Assembly: GCA_013400975.1 (NCBI GenBank)
Contig: WBMZ01009440.1
Coordinates: 62,001 to 126,000 of the forward strand
Reading direction: 5' to 3'
Length of the DNA: 64,000 nucleotides
Origin: Atrichornis clamosus
Taxonomy: Eukaryota > Chordata > Aves > Passeriformes > Menuridae
Part shown: piece after piece, positions 11,668 through 25,200 of the stretch
Position numbering within the stretch: the stretch's first letter is position 1
How the letters are laid out: each line of letters starts with the position of its first letter
Notes under the pieces: model-generated
Databases searched by the model: none
What the model was told of the DNA's origin: nothing
What the model saw: the letters and a program-made list of their open reading frames with translations, nothing else
Position numbers and translations under genes: made by a program

Positions 11668-13900
11668 CACAGTGGTCACAGTTGCCAGACACACAACACA
11701 GTTATAAAAAGTGAGCTTTAACACGGTGGTTGCACACAAAGTCCCTGGTGGCCACATTTGGAAATTGCTGGTTTAACAAATACAACTCTTTAAGAGACTG
11801 GGAGCCTCAGTTCCTCTTTTGATTAAAAAATAAATTCACTTGGACAAGTCATCTTTGCTTGCCATACTTGCTTAACTTGGCAGGTCCTCCCTCAAATCAG
11901 CACCTCCCTCTGTGCAGTTCTGTGGGGGGGGCTTTTTCCATCAGTGACTGGAATTGACAGCAAGCCTAAACACTGCACAAGCACCCATAGGGAAAGAAGA
12001 GCCGCCTTTGGAGTTAAATATTTACTAACTCTCTACCAGTTTTTCCCCTCTTCATTTGACTGTTCTTGGCAATGTCAGTGCTTGTATGAAAAGCACAATT
12101 TTTAGTTGAATCCAAAGCCAGTTCCACTCAAGAACAGGTAGTGCAAGCTTTCTAACAGGACCTCACAGATGTAGTTCAGCACTGACCTTCACACCCCTCC
12201 CTGTGAATGGAAAAATAAAGACACAGCAGTGCGTCAACTGGCAACATTTGGCACCCAACTCAAGAATGTTGTGAGTCCCAGGACTGATGTCTAAGAGGCT
12301 TCTCTAATCCATTAAATATATGTTCTCAAATGACCTTTAGCTACTAGAAAACCCACCAAATAAAAAAATTGATACCTGCCTACTCAGTTCTGGACCTTGT
12401 CATTGTGACTCTCACTGTAATGGCATTTAATGCCAAATGTTGTAACAGAGTTTATTATTAAAGTCCCTTTTCCAGGACTGAGCCATCAATGCATTTCAGC
12501 AGTTGCTTTTTCTCATAGAACAAATTATCTCCAAAAATGCAAAGTATTTTTCTCTTCCAGTAACAGATGGTCCTGAGACATTAGAGAACTGAGTCTTATC
12601 AATAGCACTCTCAGTTATGCAGGAAGAAAGAAAGCTTCCTGAGCTACAGTGTAAAGTACCATTTACTGCCACAAGGGAATGCCTGGCAACACCAGAGCTC
12701 CTAGAGCATGTCGGCTTAAAACAGGAGACACAAGATCCTTGGGGGGGAAATTCATGATGACTTTCCAACCTATGGAATGCTTCCACGGGGAGAAAGGGGA
12801 GAAGAAGGAATGTGATTATAAGCTAAAAGGCAGTGTTGTAATCCAAAGGGGAGATAGGGCTTGGCTGATGGTGGCTGATGACCTTACCCTGGGAGCAGCA
12901 TGACTGGAGGAGCACTCCTGTGTTGCAGGGAATTTAGCCAGGGTACAGCTTGAGCACATGATAACAAAAATCACTGGAGAAGTAGCAAAGAAGTAAAGGC
13001 CTGATAAATGGAGAAACTGTTTTTCTCAGCTGTCCCCTAATGAAGGTGCTTGCAATTTCCTTCTAAAAAGGAGAAAATGAGGGGAGGAGAAGGAGGAATA
13101 GGCACTATTTCTCATTAAAATCCTTCCTTAGGCTGCCAGTTACACAGCCAGATTCTGACTGCCTATTTATGTGCCATGGCTGGGTGACTTAAGTACGTAG
13201 AGAAAAAGAACCAGCACAGGAAACCTAGGACCTTTACTTTATGTTGTCTGCATGGACCACCAAAGCTCTAACCCAACACATGCCTGCCTTTGCACTGACC
13301 CTTGCAGAGGGTGGTACTCCCAGAGACTGCAGTGAAAAAAATGTGATATTAGCATCAGCACCAGAAATATGGTTATTATTTGTGGGATTTACTCTCTCTT
13401 GTACTTCACACCTCAGACACTTCCCCTTCCTTTGAAGCAGGAGCCCTTCCTCCTGTCCTGCTTCCACACACACATCCTTGCTTTAAGTCTGTTCACAGAA
13501 AAAGGGAAAGAAAATGCACTAGACAATGTTGAATTAGAATGAAAATGTAGGGGGTTTTCTTCTAATGGGAAAGGCCTAGTATTTTTTTTCAGCTAGCCCA
13601 CATATGTTCTATCAAATATCCTAGTTATAGATGAACTTTTTAGAAAAACCTGAAAGTTTTTCTTCCAAGCATTTATTCTAAATTGAGAGTTGGTTCTCTT
13701 TCAAAATCATATTCACAAGTGCTATCAGAATTATGATATGTAACTTTTCAAGATCCCTACATTTGAGAAAAATCAAGTTCCTGTTAGCCTGCTCTCTCCT
13801 ACCAGTCTTTAACCTCTTTTTCTCTGACAGGCAGAAAAGCAGCATAGTAAAAGATCTGCAACTTTTCTTACATTTTGATACTTGTATTTCTTTTATGTAG
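11668..13900. other. Non-coding stretch, nothing recognised
   Basis: No supported gene. Notable only for an 8-G run at 11924-11931 and a 7-G run at about 12740-12746. Small antisense frames (12496-12786 minus and 13234-13473 minus) show no domains. Confidence 0.5.
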
Positions 13901-14240
13901 CTGTGTTGCGGTGGGGGCAAGGTGGTCAGGAGCTGCAACCTGCTGAAAGCGTCCCCGGCTGAGTCCAGATCGCTCCGGAGGCCACTTCCCCGAGGCACAC
14001 GCTCGCACGCACACACACTCGCAGGATTTTCTTAGGGCACGTCGGTGGTAAAGGAATGAGGGAGAGGTCTTCTCATGGGTTCCGCAGGGAGGGCTTCATT
14101 GCCAGCAGCCACGCGAAGGGTCCGGAGGAAAAGACGGGGAGAGCACGCACGGTGAGGTCACAGGGACGGTACAGAGGTGATGTGAGGGCCAAGGGATCAA
14201 TGAAGGAACCCCAAGGGAGGGTCCACACGGTAAGGGCAAT
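13901..14240. promoter_or_regulatory. CpG-island-like block, possible promoter or first exon
   Basis: About 19 CpGs lie in 13905-14165 (GCGG, CCGG, TCGCTCCGG, ACGCTCGCACGC, ACGCGAAGGG, GACGGGG), roughly what the local C and G content predicts, whereas the flanks are strongly CpG-depleted. Both strands have open frames (14056-14367 plus; 13678-14016 minus). On the plus strand two donor-like sites follow, ACG|GTGAGG (GT at 14152) and ACG|GTAAGG (GT at 14230), as a first exon would have. The block is short for a classic island and no transcript evidence is available. Confidence 0.45.
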
Positions 14241-14310
14241 GGAGGAACAGGGAGAGGAGAAGGTGCTGGCAAGAACACACATGAGGGAGAAAAGGGGCAG
14301 GGGGGCCAAC
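14237..14310 (+). repeat. Purine-rich low-complexity tract
   Basis: The plus strand is mostly A and G (GGAGGAACAGGGAGAGGAGAAGG and similar). It lies immediately 3' of the CpG-rich block and inflates the open frame there. Confidence 0.6.
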
Positions 14311-14375
14311 GGGCCAATAAGAGCACCGAACTGGGGTACATTTGCAGAAGCAGGCAAAGGAGCCTAGGAGAGGCA

Positions 14376-17300
14376 CTTTTCCTCACCCTAACTGGGGAGG
14401 TGAACTAGGAGGCTTCCCTCCAAGGGGCAAGTGTGGTTGAAGTGATCGGCCTTGCAGCCTCCACATAGCTGATTTCAAAGCACACCTGTATTTAGTAACC
14501 TTTTCCAGTAAAAATAATGCTCGTGTCTAAGCTGAATTCAAAATGGAGGGCAGACTGCCTGTAGAAAATCTCCTCTTGGTCTTAAGAAAAGTAAAAAAGT
14601 CATGTTCTGGGTCTGTAGGTTAGTCATCCAGTTCTAAGTGCACAGCCCTGGACTGAGCACAGCTGCAGCTTATTTTTAGGCACCTGACCCTTCCAATCCA
14701 ATCCAACCCAATCTGCAGGTCTCAGTTGGTTGATCTCAGTTGTTTGCCTGAACTTCCTAATCTATGGATGGAGAGACTTGTGTCAGAGTGGAACACACCA
14801 TAACCCACATGCAAGAAAATAAGTGGCCAAAATTAGCTGTGACAGCTATTTGTTATATGTGCCTTTGTAAAGGGGAGTGTAAAGACCTACCTGGACAGGT
14901 ACTGAGCCTGCAAGGTGCATTAGTAAGCAAGTTTTCAAATGACATGGGAGTCTTCAGGGTGACAGGAGTCAAAGTGTGAAGAAGCACCTTCATGTGACCA
15001 GCTAACGCTTGTTCCTACTAGGAAAACCACCACATTGGCTAGAAGCAACAACCAACCTGCTGAGACATTGTTCAGAGGAGAGGTGCATACACTTTTTAAA
15101 ATTTCAGTTCTGTCTGATATCACTATTTTAATCTCTTTCTAATTAAAAAAAAAGTAATCAGCTTTTATTGTAATCAAATTTGGGCTTGATTTTTTTGTTT
15201 GTTGAGGATTTTTTTATTTAATAGTCCTTTGTTCACTTTGGGGAGCTCACTGCTGGGAAGAGGTCTACCTGTTTCCAGCAAAAGCTACCAGCATGCTAAT
15301 CAGTGGGAAATGCTAAAGATTGAGAACAATTCTTTAATTTCTTTGACTTCATGTGATGTAGGTTCTTGGCTCACAAGCCTGACTCCTGCCTTGGACTACT
15401 CCCTTATCTCCTAAAATACTCTTTCTGCTAATACTGTCTTTTGTGCACCAGAAACTAGTAAGAAACTAACTGGCACAGAAAAGACACAAGTTAATTCACT
15501 TTTCCCCTTGATAAAGTAATGAAGACTCCATCCATCCATCCATAAGAGGCTGTATTCTGATCTGTGCCAGTATGCAACACCAAAATATCTTCAGATGTTT
15601 TGAAAAGCAAAGGGAAGGAGGTACCTTATTACAGACCAGAATTAAAGCCCCTAAGCCTGAAGAGTCAGTTAGCTTCCAGCTACACTTGTACTTAGGAATA
15701 AATGCACACAAACTGAGTTTGCCAACTCCTTCATACATGAAGATCAGTCCACTTCCAGTAAAAAAAACACATAAATTTGTTCCCTTTTTGTTTACTGCTG
15801 TATCACTGAAGATAGCTGTTTTGAATCCTACTTTGAAGATTGTTCAGTGAATACAGCCTTGATTCCTAACTCCAGGCTGAGTCAATAGGACCAAGATGCC
15901 TAAAAATTAGAGGGCCCCTGACAGTTTTAGCTCATAGCACTCAGAAGTACAGTTAAAACCATGGCAGTTATGAGGATTTAGACATCCCTGATGATAAACA
16001 GTAAAAAGGGGTTTATAAAAATTTCTTAGATATTGTTGAGATAAATTTTTTGTTGTCTGAAAGCTGTTCAGATAGCTCAGAGGAGAAGCAGGAGAAATTT
16101 GCATATTAAACATATTATATCCTGTAAAACTAAGCAATAAATCTCTCTAGATCTGAAAACAAGCAGCTTGGCTCAAATGTGGGATGCTGGAGACTCTTAA
16201 ACTATATAGAGCATTTTCTCCTTCTGTATATTTTTTCTACATATTCAATCTAACTAATTTTCCTGTTATCATTGTGCTCAGATTGCACTTCGTAAAGTAC
16301 ACAGTAATTGAACTCATCAGTAGCATATATAGCTTTTCTTTTCTATCTGCCATATACCAACAGAACACACATTTGTCTTAGATCTTAATCCAGTCAGAAG
16401 GGCAAGAAAATCTATAAATATAGGTTTTAGTGCCCACAATCATGTTAGAATTGCTACCAATATATAAATTTATGCTGTCATAACTCCTTCCAAAACAACA
16501 GCTAGAGCTGATGCAACAAAAGCAGACTCAAAAGAACCCCTTTTCAGCCACTAAATATCTTCAGCACAATAATGAAAAGTTCTTAAAATACTTTTAGTAG
16601 TGCTTCAGTAGTTGATGCACTTATCTATCCTTAACTTCAAGATATGGCATTATATTTACTTTGGAACAACCGTTTCAGGTCCATGCCCTTGGTGAATGAT
16701 ATAGCGCTAAACTGGACTGCTGCTGCAGCTGCTAAACAACCATCTGAGAACAAACAATCAAAAAGAGGACTTAATTGCAACCCTGTGTGGCTAGTGTTGT
16801 CAGACTGTCTCCCATGCAACACAAAGTACATAATTTGCTTTGGTCAACCCACTGAAGGTGGTTTCCCCAGTTTTTCTAACTGTGTTGAAGCCCTCATTTG
16901 TTCACCTTTACAGAACCGATGCTGCTCTGTACCATAATAGGTCTTCTAAGACACTGAATATATGAGTTATCAGGAGAATGGTGACAGGGAGGAATATGTG
17001 TGTAGGAAGATTATATTAAGGCACATGAAAAAGAGTTGCTAAAATTCAGGAGGGAAAAAAAGGACAGATGGATTTTTTAGCAAATACTGTTGCTTCACAT
17101 CTCCTTGGATCCATAAAGGAAAACATTTTCTACTAAAAATAGTAGCTGGATTGAAAAGGTACCAATCTATATGAGGGTATAAAATGAGGTGTGAATTATT
17201 GAAAAAGGCAACTCAAACTGTGTTTGCCAGAAAACAGCCAGCATATCGTACCAGGAGGCCGGGGGTTAATCTGGTGGTAAATACAAGGTACATGCTTTGG

Positions 17301-19017
17301 GAAAAAGCTTTGAACAGCAGAACACCTAAATGATGAGGTGAAAATCTGGTAGCTGCACCTCCAACAACCTACTGAGCACAAAAATATTGGTGTAGTATTT
17401 CCATTTACATCTTAGAGCTCTGCTTGGGTGTTTTTTGTAAACAACCTTCTTAAACCTTTCTACTCTCTTTCTGTTCCCAGGCCAGTTAAAGCACTGTCTT
17501 CTGGCCAGCAGGCTTCTGCCTGAAGAGGAACTAAGTGGGTGCACATAAGCAAGCACACACACAAAACCAGGTAGATATTGCATCTATACACGCTGTGGAA
17601 CTACGCATTTATGCTGTTCTTGTGGCAGCCTTGGTGGCTACCTTTTATGCATTAATCTCCCGCAGCACTGGGACTGAGTTAAGTGTGGCTCCCTCTTGAT
17701 TGGGTGCCTCTTAGTTTTGATGAATAGTGTTTCAGGCCCAGAGGTGAGTCATAAAAGATATTTGTAAGTGTGCTATGTAGACCCAAATGCTTAAGGGTAG
17801 GAACATGTCTAAATACTTACACAATTTTAACAGGATATTTGGACAGAGAGCACTGCTAATTGAGGTGTTTTATTTTTTGTATCACCTATGGAAATGCAAG
17901 GAGTTACTCTCAGGTATCTGGAGCAGGCAGGGCTCTGGCTGTCTACCACTTGCAAAATAGTTTCTTTCAGGTCAAAATTTAGACAACCGAATTAATACAC
18001 TTGAATAGCCAAAACCTCTGCTAGCATCTGTAGAGAAGGAACCACACAGTTGCCCCAGAGCTAGCAGTAGCTGCAATGGACAGGCATACAGGGGACTGGC
18101 AAGTGAATGTTATACATACTGCTGCCTGTGGTTAGGAGGGAATTAAAAGCATTTGCTGTGATGACATTTTCATTAACAAGTTTCCACTTTGCTCACAAGG
18201 GAATATAAACCAGTTGTCTTCACTGGAAGAATCGCATCGTGCGATCAGGAAAACATTGGAAAGGAATAGACATAACACGGATGAATTTAATTTTAGAAAA
18301 GTTACATAAAGACTGTGGGATATTCATGGGAGAGGCTATTCAGATTCTTTCCTCTTCTTGAAAGAAAAAATCTCCCTGTGGTGTAGGTTAAGGCTCTCTG
18401 GAGTGGGCACACATTTATTTCCCGTTTCTTTAATGCAATTGATATAACAGATTCAGAGAAGAAAGACTGTAATGGGAGACAGGCAGTGGTGGTGGAGAAG
18501 GCAGCAATGACCTGGTAACAGATCCATTTGTGCCTGGCCATGCCACAGAGAGAGACAAGTGGGGCACCAGCTGTCGCAAAGCTGAAAACAAAGCAAGGGA
18601 ATGGTGACCTGGAGCAAAAGCTGGTCTGTGCATTGCGGGGAAAGATGTCAAAAGCCTGATGAACTACATCAGCCTGAAGTACAGGCACATTAATACTGTT
18701 GAAATAGTTGCTTTAAAAGAAAGTTTTCAATAGAAAAAAGAAGCTATCAGTTATTAATCACAGATTCATTTTCATCTCCTTTCTCTAAGGACTTTTCATA
18801 AACAAAAGAGATTCATTTCTAATTCCTTAGCTGAAGAATTCAATAATGTTCATTTTCCTTGTCTAGCAGCTGACATTGGAAATAGAGGCTTTAACCCTCT
18901 CTATTTGCTCCAAGTCTAGAGAGAGGGCAAGGAACATGACATGACTTATTAGAGCCTTCTGACTAATGCAAATCTGCAAGGTGCATTCATGAAATCTGCT
19001 TACTTGGGAGGTTGCAT
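14376..19017. other. Non-coding stretch, nothing recognised
   Basis: AT-rich DNA without a supported gene. A short CCAAT-type run sits at 14691-14712 and an ATCC run at about 15528-15543. A compact CpG-containing hairpin (ATCGCA-TCG-TGCGAT) sits at 18231-18245. Confidence 0.5.
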
Positions 19018-19060
19018 TAAAAAACCAACAACAACAACAAAAAACACACACACACAAAAG
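19018..19060. repeat. (AAC)n/(CA)n simple repeat
   Basis: AACAACAACAAC passing into ACACACACACAC. Confidence 0.8.
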
Positions 19061-20049
19061 AAAAATATAAAAAGATGAGAAATCTGGGGGAGAGTTTTTC
19101 CCTTGGGGGTGGTCTGACTAAGGAATGACTAAGAGCTCTAAGGCAGAAATTATAGTAAGCAAAAGAGCATCCTGAGGTATCTGCAAGCAACTGGCGTAAG
19201 TGTAACTTTTAGTAAGGCAGATGACTAACGTGCACATCACTAAGCACTTTGTATGGCATGGCTTTTTAGGTCAACTCGTGGTGTGTAGGCTCACACTCTG
19301 GAAATCTCCATGAAAACTACAACGGTAATGAAGGATGTGCAGGCGGAGGAAGCAATAAAAGTTCAGGAGCAGAATGATAGGGAGTGATGGTGATATAAAT
19401 CTAATTGGGTTGTATGATGCATTGCTGTCCTAGTGAGACAAGAAGTTCACATACTCTGAAAGGGTAGCAGACCAATAAAACTCAGAACTCTCACAAGATA
19501 TGGCAGATCTGGGGGAGATAATATATGGTGTGCTCATGTTTCAGGCTGTTGTGCGTGATTTATGGATCTGAAGGGATGGCTTGCACTAAGCAAATTGTCC
19601 TCAGGGTTCATCTGAGTTCAGTACCAAACTATATGCTTTTAGTTATAGATTTACCATAGCATTTCTTCATTCATCTAAACCAAACTGATAGGATGCATCA
19701 TACACATGGTTCCTTGTTTATGGTGTATTTAAACCTAATATAACAGGGAAATGAAGACTATAATTTCAGTTGTTTACAACCAAGACTGACTGTGAATCAA
19801 GAAAACAGACCCCCAACTTTTTCTTGTGGCATACTTTTGTGCAGGAAGATGCATTAGAAGGGAGACATTATTTTTCTCACACCTTCACCATTACTGGAAC
19901 TCTATTTCATGTGCCCATTGATTTTGAAAGGACTGTACCTAGGTTTTGCACAACAGTGCAAAACATTGCCTAAAGCTGAGCTTGTAAACCAAATTACATA
20001 GCACTCCAAACAGCACTTTAAGAACTCCACTGGCTAGTTGAATGTGTTG

Positions 20050-20083
20050 ATTATTATTATTATTTTATTATTATTATTATTAT
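20050..20083. repeat. (ATT)n microsatellite
   Basis: Trinucleotide repeat with one TTT interruption. Confidence 0.85.
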
Positions 20084-20354
20084 GTACTCTCTGCTTCTTG
20101 TAGAGATACCAAAGGTACCACTCGAGATATGAGTCTGGGGAGTCCTAAGAAAATTCAGGCTGAGCAAAGTGGGTTTCCTTCTGCAACTTATTCCTAATAT
20201 ATCATATCTGATCACTGTCCCTGTGCAATTATTAGTACATGAATTCATTATCTGTGCCAAGCATGAAATTGGCACAACTGAGTATGATGTCTCACATTTG
20301 CATTTCTCCTTCATTTTTAAGCCTACTTAAAGTGTTCCTTTTATTGAGGGTTGG

Positions 20355-20440
20355 AAGTAATGAGTATGTTTTAAAGGATAGCCTCAACTAACCCCTTAAG
20401 TAATGAGCATGTTTTGAAAGATAGCCTCAACTAACCCCTG
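20355..20440. repeat. 43-bp tandem duplication
   Basis: Two adjacent 43-bp copies, 20355-20397 and 20398-20440, each beginning AAGTAATGAG and ending CTCAACTAACCCCT plus one base. They differ at four positions (T/C, A/G, G/A and the last base), so the duplication is fairly recent relative to the ancient repeats around it. Confidence 0.85.
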
Positions 20441-21699
20441 TAGAACAGCAGGAGTCAGGACTGAGAATCAGGCAAAAAATATCCATCACCATGTCTAAGT
20501 GAGAGAAGAAAACTTAATCAGCTAGACTAAAGAAGCCCCTGTGGTCTAAAACTGCACAGTTCAGGACTCAGGATCAAGAGACCTAACGTGGAGCTGGAAT
20601 TCTTATTTTGACCATGTTGTTGAACAGGACAGCAGTAGCTGAGGACTCTCAGGGTCACATCATTAGGTAAAAACAACAGCAGGAAAACAAACCCCCCTTC
20701 ATTGGACAGAATAAATATTGTTTTCTCATGTATTGGTGCAAAATGTTGGATTTTTTTGTAAGTATTATTCAGATTCCAGTGGAAGGACTTCTTTAAGTAG
20801 CAAAGTATTGAAGTGCTTCATCCATACAGTAAAAATTAGCTTTTCACCTGGAAAGATAACCCTTCCATTCACTCCCCATTGTCTCTTGTCTAGTTAAATT
20901 ATAATCTCTTAAAGAACAGGGACTACTCTTTTCCACATATGTATGCAACATCCTTCATAGTGTTTCTCCCCTTTCAAGTGGCACCTCCAATTCCAAATAC
21001 AACCAAGGAACAGGAAATTTAAGAACAGTTCTGCAGATGCAAATGATTACTAAGGCCAGTCAGGGACAGAATGAGAAACAGAAATCAGGATTTTCCACTC
21101 TCATTTAATTCATACATTTTCCAAGCAAAGGAGCAAGATCTCCTTTGGCAGTATGGCTTTGAGCATATTCTTTAATCTCCCAATAAAATAATAAAAAGGA
21201 TTTTGACTAAGTTCAACCAAGAAAATAAAATTAAAACCTATAAAACTGTCTCAATTTTGTGGATACTTTACTAAAGCCTACTAAATGGCTGTTGAAATGA
21301 CAGTAAGGCTCTCCAGCGACTTCTGTGAACCCTCTGCAAGAATTTTTATGAACTCAAAGCCAGAGAGAGACTAGGAGTTGGGAGGAACCTTTTTGGTACA
21401 CATATCTTGCTCTGCCCTGGGATTCAGTTTTTGCACACAGAAGAAAGAGGGTTCAAGATAAAATAGAAGGGAAGCTCCCTCCCATCACTTTATTTTAACA
21501 GTCAGAGGAATCTGAGAAACATTCTTGTATGAAATAAATCCTATCCTCACTTACACCCATGCAAATGAAAGCAGCATTTGGCTGCAAGACAAGTGTATTT
21601 CTTAACTATTTTGAGTGCCATATGCTATATGAGTGCCATATGTTAGCGTTTCTTAACTATATATAGCCATTTCAAATGGTATGCCGAGTTAAAGGAGAG
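20441..21699. other. Non-coding stretch with a small nested duplication
   Basis: No gene called. At 21598-21660 the words TTTCTTAACTAT and GAGTGCCATATG each occur twice (21598 and 21649; 21613 and 21631), a nested local duplication. Confidence 0.6.
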
Positions 21700-22240
21700 A
21701 GCACTGCCCTGATCTCCCCTTCACCTCTGCTCAGATCTCTCCTCTCCCCCTTCCTTTCCTTTTCTCTTCCTTCTGCACTTCGCCTACACTCAGCTTCCTT
21801 CATCACACTTCCTACTATTTTTTATTTAAAAAAAAAAAAACAACAAACAGTATTTTGTATTTCTAACAACCCTCCTCCTCCCCCCCTCCCATCTGACATC
21901 TGGTTCTATTCTCCCCCCTCCCTTCCTCCACAAGGCACACAGACAGCACGGGTTCCCATTTTGGCAGTGCCAGAGTGATGCACCGCGCCTGTGGTGAGGG
22001 CAGTAGCTAAGGGCAAGGTACCATCAGTGATCCCACAACCCTCCACCTCATTATCTCAGCCTCCTCTCTCCCTCACTCCCTTCTCCCTGCCACTCTCCAT
22101 CTCTTCAGGACCTCTAGATTTTTTCCCATTTTTGAGCAGTTGTCTGAAAGCACCTGCTTCCTTTCAGGGCTGGTTCAGCAGGTATTTTCCTCCCAGCTAC
22201 CATATCATATTTTATTTTAAACCTCCTTTATTTCTCTCCC
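21700..22240. repeat. Pyrimidine-rich low-complexity region
   Basis: The plus strand is strongly C/T-biased (TCTCCTCTCCCCCTTCC, CCTCCTCCTCCCCCCCTCCC) and is interrupted by an A-run at about 21828-21840. This bias removes stop codons and explains the open frames 21676-21978 and 21991-22311, which encode Ser/Pro/Leu-rich low-complexity peptides. Confidence 0.6.
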
Positions 22241-25200
22241 TTTCCTGGGTGGCACCAGGAACTAGCTTTCCCCTTTCAAAACATGACTGGGACAGTCTGA
22301 CTCTGGCATAAAAGCACTTAAGATTTGAACACTGTATGCTGCAGGTTAAACAGCTTCCAGCACACACCATGTGGCCCAGCACTCCTCAAAAGAGAGAGAA
22401 GCCACCTCTAAGGGTATCTCCCTGGCCCCCAGACTGTATGCACCTTTCTGCAGTCTGGCAATAATAAAGGTAGCAGAGAGGCATTTTCTCTGCCAGAAAA
22501 GCACATGGTATAAAGTAGAAGTGAATGGGCAATGTTCAGAGACTGACACAACACACTGCATAGAAACACGCCTGAGCATAAGCTGTGAGGAGGAACCCAC
22601 TACTGAGAAAGACCTGAAGAAAAAACCGTAACATCTGCCTGGCTGTAAAGAAAGAATTGTAGCTTTTTCATCAGGCTGTAGTTTAACACAAGCTCACATA
22701 TTTTTTCTGTTGCTTCCTTTACAATTTAGTTGTGGTCATTAATAATGGGAATTATTTTGATTGCTGCAGTGGAACAAACACTTGAAAATGTTTGTTCCTT
22801 GTAATCCACAAGTCCACAAATCTACCCTTGTAAGCAGTGTGGTGAAAAAGCAAACAAATGTTTACAACAGAAGGGAAAAAACAGGTCCACCATGTTACAA
22901 ATGTCCCTTCACAGCCCACAGCAAGCAAAGCAGAGAACAAGTATCCCAAGAGAGGAATATTAAAGTAGGGTAAAATTCAACTCTATACACACAATCAGCA
23001 CAAAATTATTTCAAAATTTATGCTTTTCTTAGCATAGACCAAGAGGAGTTTGATTCAAGGTGTACACAGGCCTTTGCACAACACAGGAATAGATGCCCCC
23101 ATTTCTACATGAAAAGTATTTGCGGGTTGCTGGTGCCCTCCAGGACCTCTCAATTCCTGATGGCAAATGTGAGCCCACATAAACAGGCAAAAGCCATAGT
23201 TCTGCTAGAGCATCCTAACCCAGCTCCTTGCTGCCACCAGAGCCCTCCTTCCCCCTCAGGAGTTGGAGCCCTTGATGGAAAAAGAGGTCCTTTATAAGTA
23301 GTAGTTCTGGAAAGAGAAAAACACCACAAAACACTGGAATGCAAACTGGATTGGTCTCATTTCAGCTGAATACAATTGTTTCTATAATACACCATAGAGC
23401 AAGAACGCTCGTCTGAATATCACCTTCTGTTGAGGTTTAACTTCAATTCATACCTTTTGAGGAATTATATTACATTCTTTGTAGCTCATGTATTTTACAA
23501 AAAATATTGTAATTTATAATTTGCATGTTTTATTGCCTTATAATTATAATCCAACAGTGCCATCCACTGCTTCTCCAAATAAACTTTGCTTACAGTTTCC
23601 TCCTGAATTTGTCTTTTGTAAGTCATGGCACTATAACCGACCAGTTTGACTGTATATACATATACAATATATATGAGTGTGTGGCCAGATGTGGGGATAA
23701 AAAACTTAAAAAGCAAAATCAAAATTGTAATCTGGTGATGTTCATAAGGGATTACCAGAACTGTCAAACAAAACCCTTTTCTGCTGTAGATAATACCACA
23801 TTTCATAGTTAGAAAAACCACACTCTAAAGTCATACAGAGAAAGCTGTGTGTGTAATTGTATAATACTTCTTGAAGTCAATCCAATAAAATAATAACTTT
23901 GAACTCAAGCTTTCCCCAAATATAATCACCAAGCCTAAGGGAACAGAACACGCCATGCTGTGAAATACCAAGTAATTCTTGCTGAATCTTTGGGATTGCT
24001 GCTTTGGCTGAGAGCAGCCAGCACCCCAAAGAACCATAACCCCAACACTGCAATTTTCTGATATGTCCTGTGACTGTCAGGCCTCTGGATTTATTGAATC
24101 ATGTGATGATTGATAACGATGCATCAAAGAGTGTGGCAAGCATGTTCCCAGGACACCACTAATGGTATTGCCATCCCAGCAGGAAATTATAAAAACAGCT
24201 TGAATTCAATCAAAGCATTGCTATTTTCTCATATATTGTATTTGCCTTCATGTTATATATCAGATGCTGTACATGCATGTATATATATGGACACACATAT
24301 GCATAGGCAAATATGTAAATACCCGTGCAAACACCAACTGCATGTTCTTCATAGACACCTATAATAATACAAAGGGATGTTTAGGCATACATATTTTTAA
24401 ATAGATCCTAAAATTTTGCTTCTGGCTCTGTATTTGGAAGCTCTAGTTAGTATCTTTTACTTTTGTCAAACCAGTACAAACTTGTAACATGTAAACGGCC
24501 AACTGAACATTTCTCTTTTATGAGAAATCGTTGCCACGTGGACCTGCAGAGGTTTCCATGGTAGGACATAAAAGAAGGTATAGATCAAGCATTCACTGAG
24601 TCAAAAAATCCAGCAAGTGACCTACAAGATCATTTCCAGTTAGCAAAAGGCATGATTATTTCTCATTTTATGTTCAAGTTGGATCTGAAGTTGGGGCCAC
24701 TAACAAATGCTGCATTAAGCAGTAATTCTGTCTCTGCCTTGAAAATTTGATGCTATAGTAACACAGTTATGCACAATGCAAAGAAGGAAGTTTCCAAATC
24801 AGTGAGCAACTAGATTGAAAACAAAACCCAAAAAAATATTAAAGTTAAGGTTTTTGTACTGTACTGCATAAAACCTCCCAGGCAGAGAACTGCATCTGGA
24901 AATGAATCTGCAGCCTTAGTGTTAGTAACAGGCAACTATTACACTTGGGTTTTTTCAACTTTGCAGGGATGCACACGGACGTAACACAAAGTACCAGCTA
25001 CTAACACGTGACCTACTGACCAGCTTAAGATATGAAATGGAAGCAAACATCTTTGAAATATATCTCCATTACACTCCTTGACACTGAGAAGCAGAATGCA
25101 AATGTACTGTGCTTAATTTAGTTTGCTAATCCATTTCCTAACAGAACACAACAGAAATATCTACGCTTTAAATTATCTTCTGAAAGCAACTCACAACCAG

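Noticed and set aside
11924..11931. G-quadruplex at a run of eight G
   Set aside because: It is a single G run without three further G-tracts nearby.
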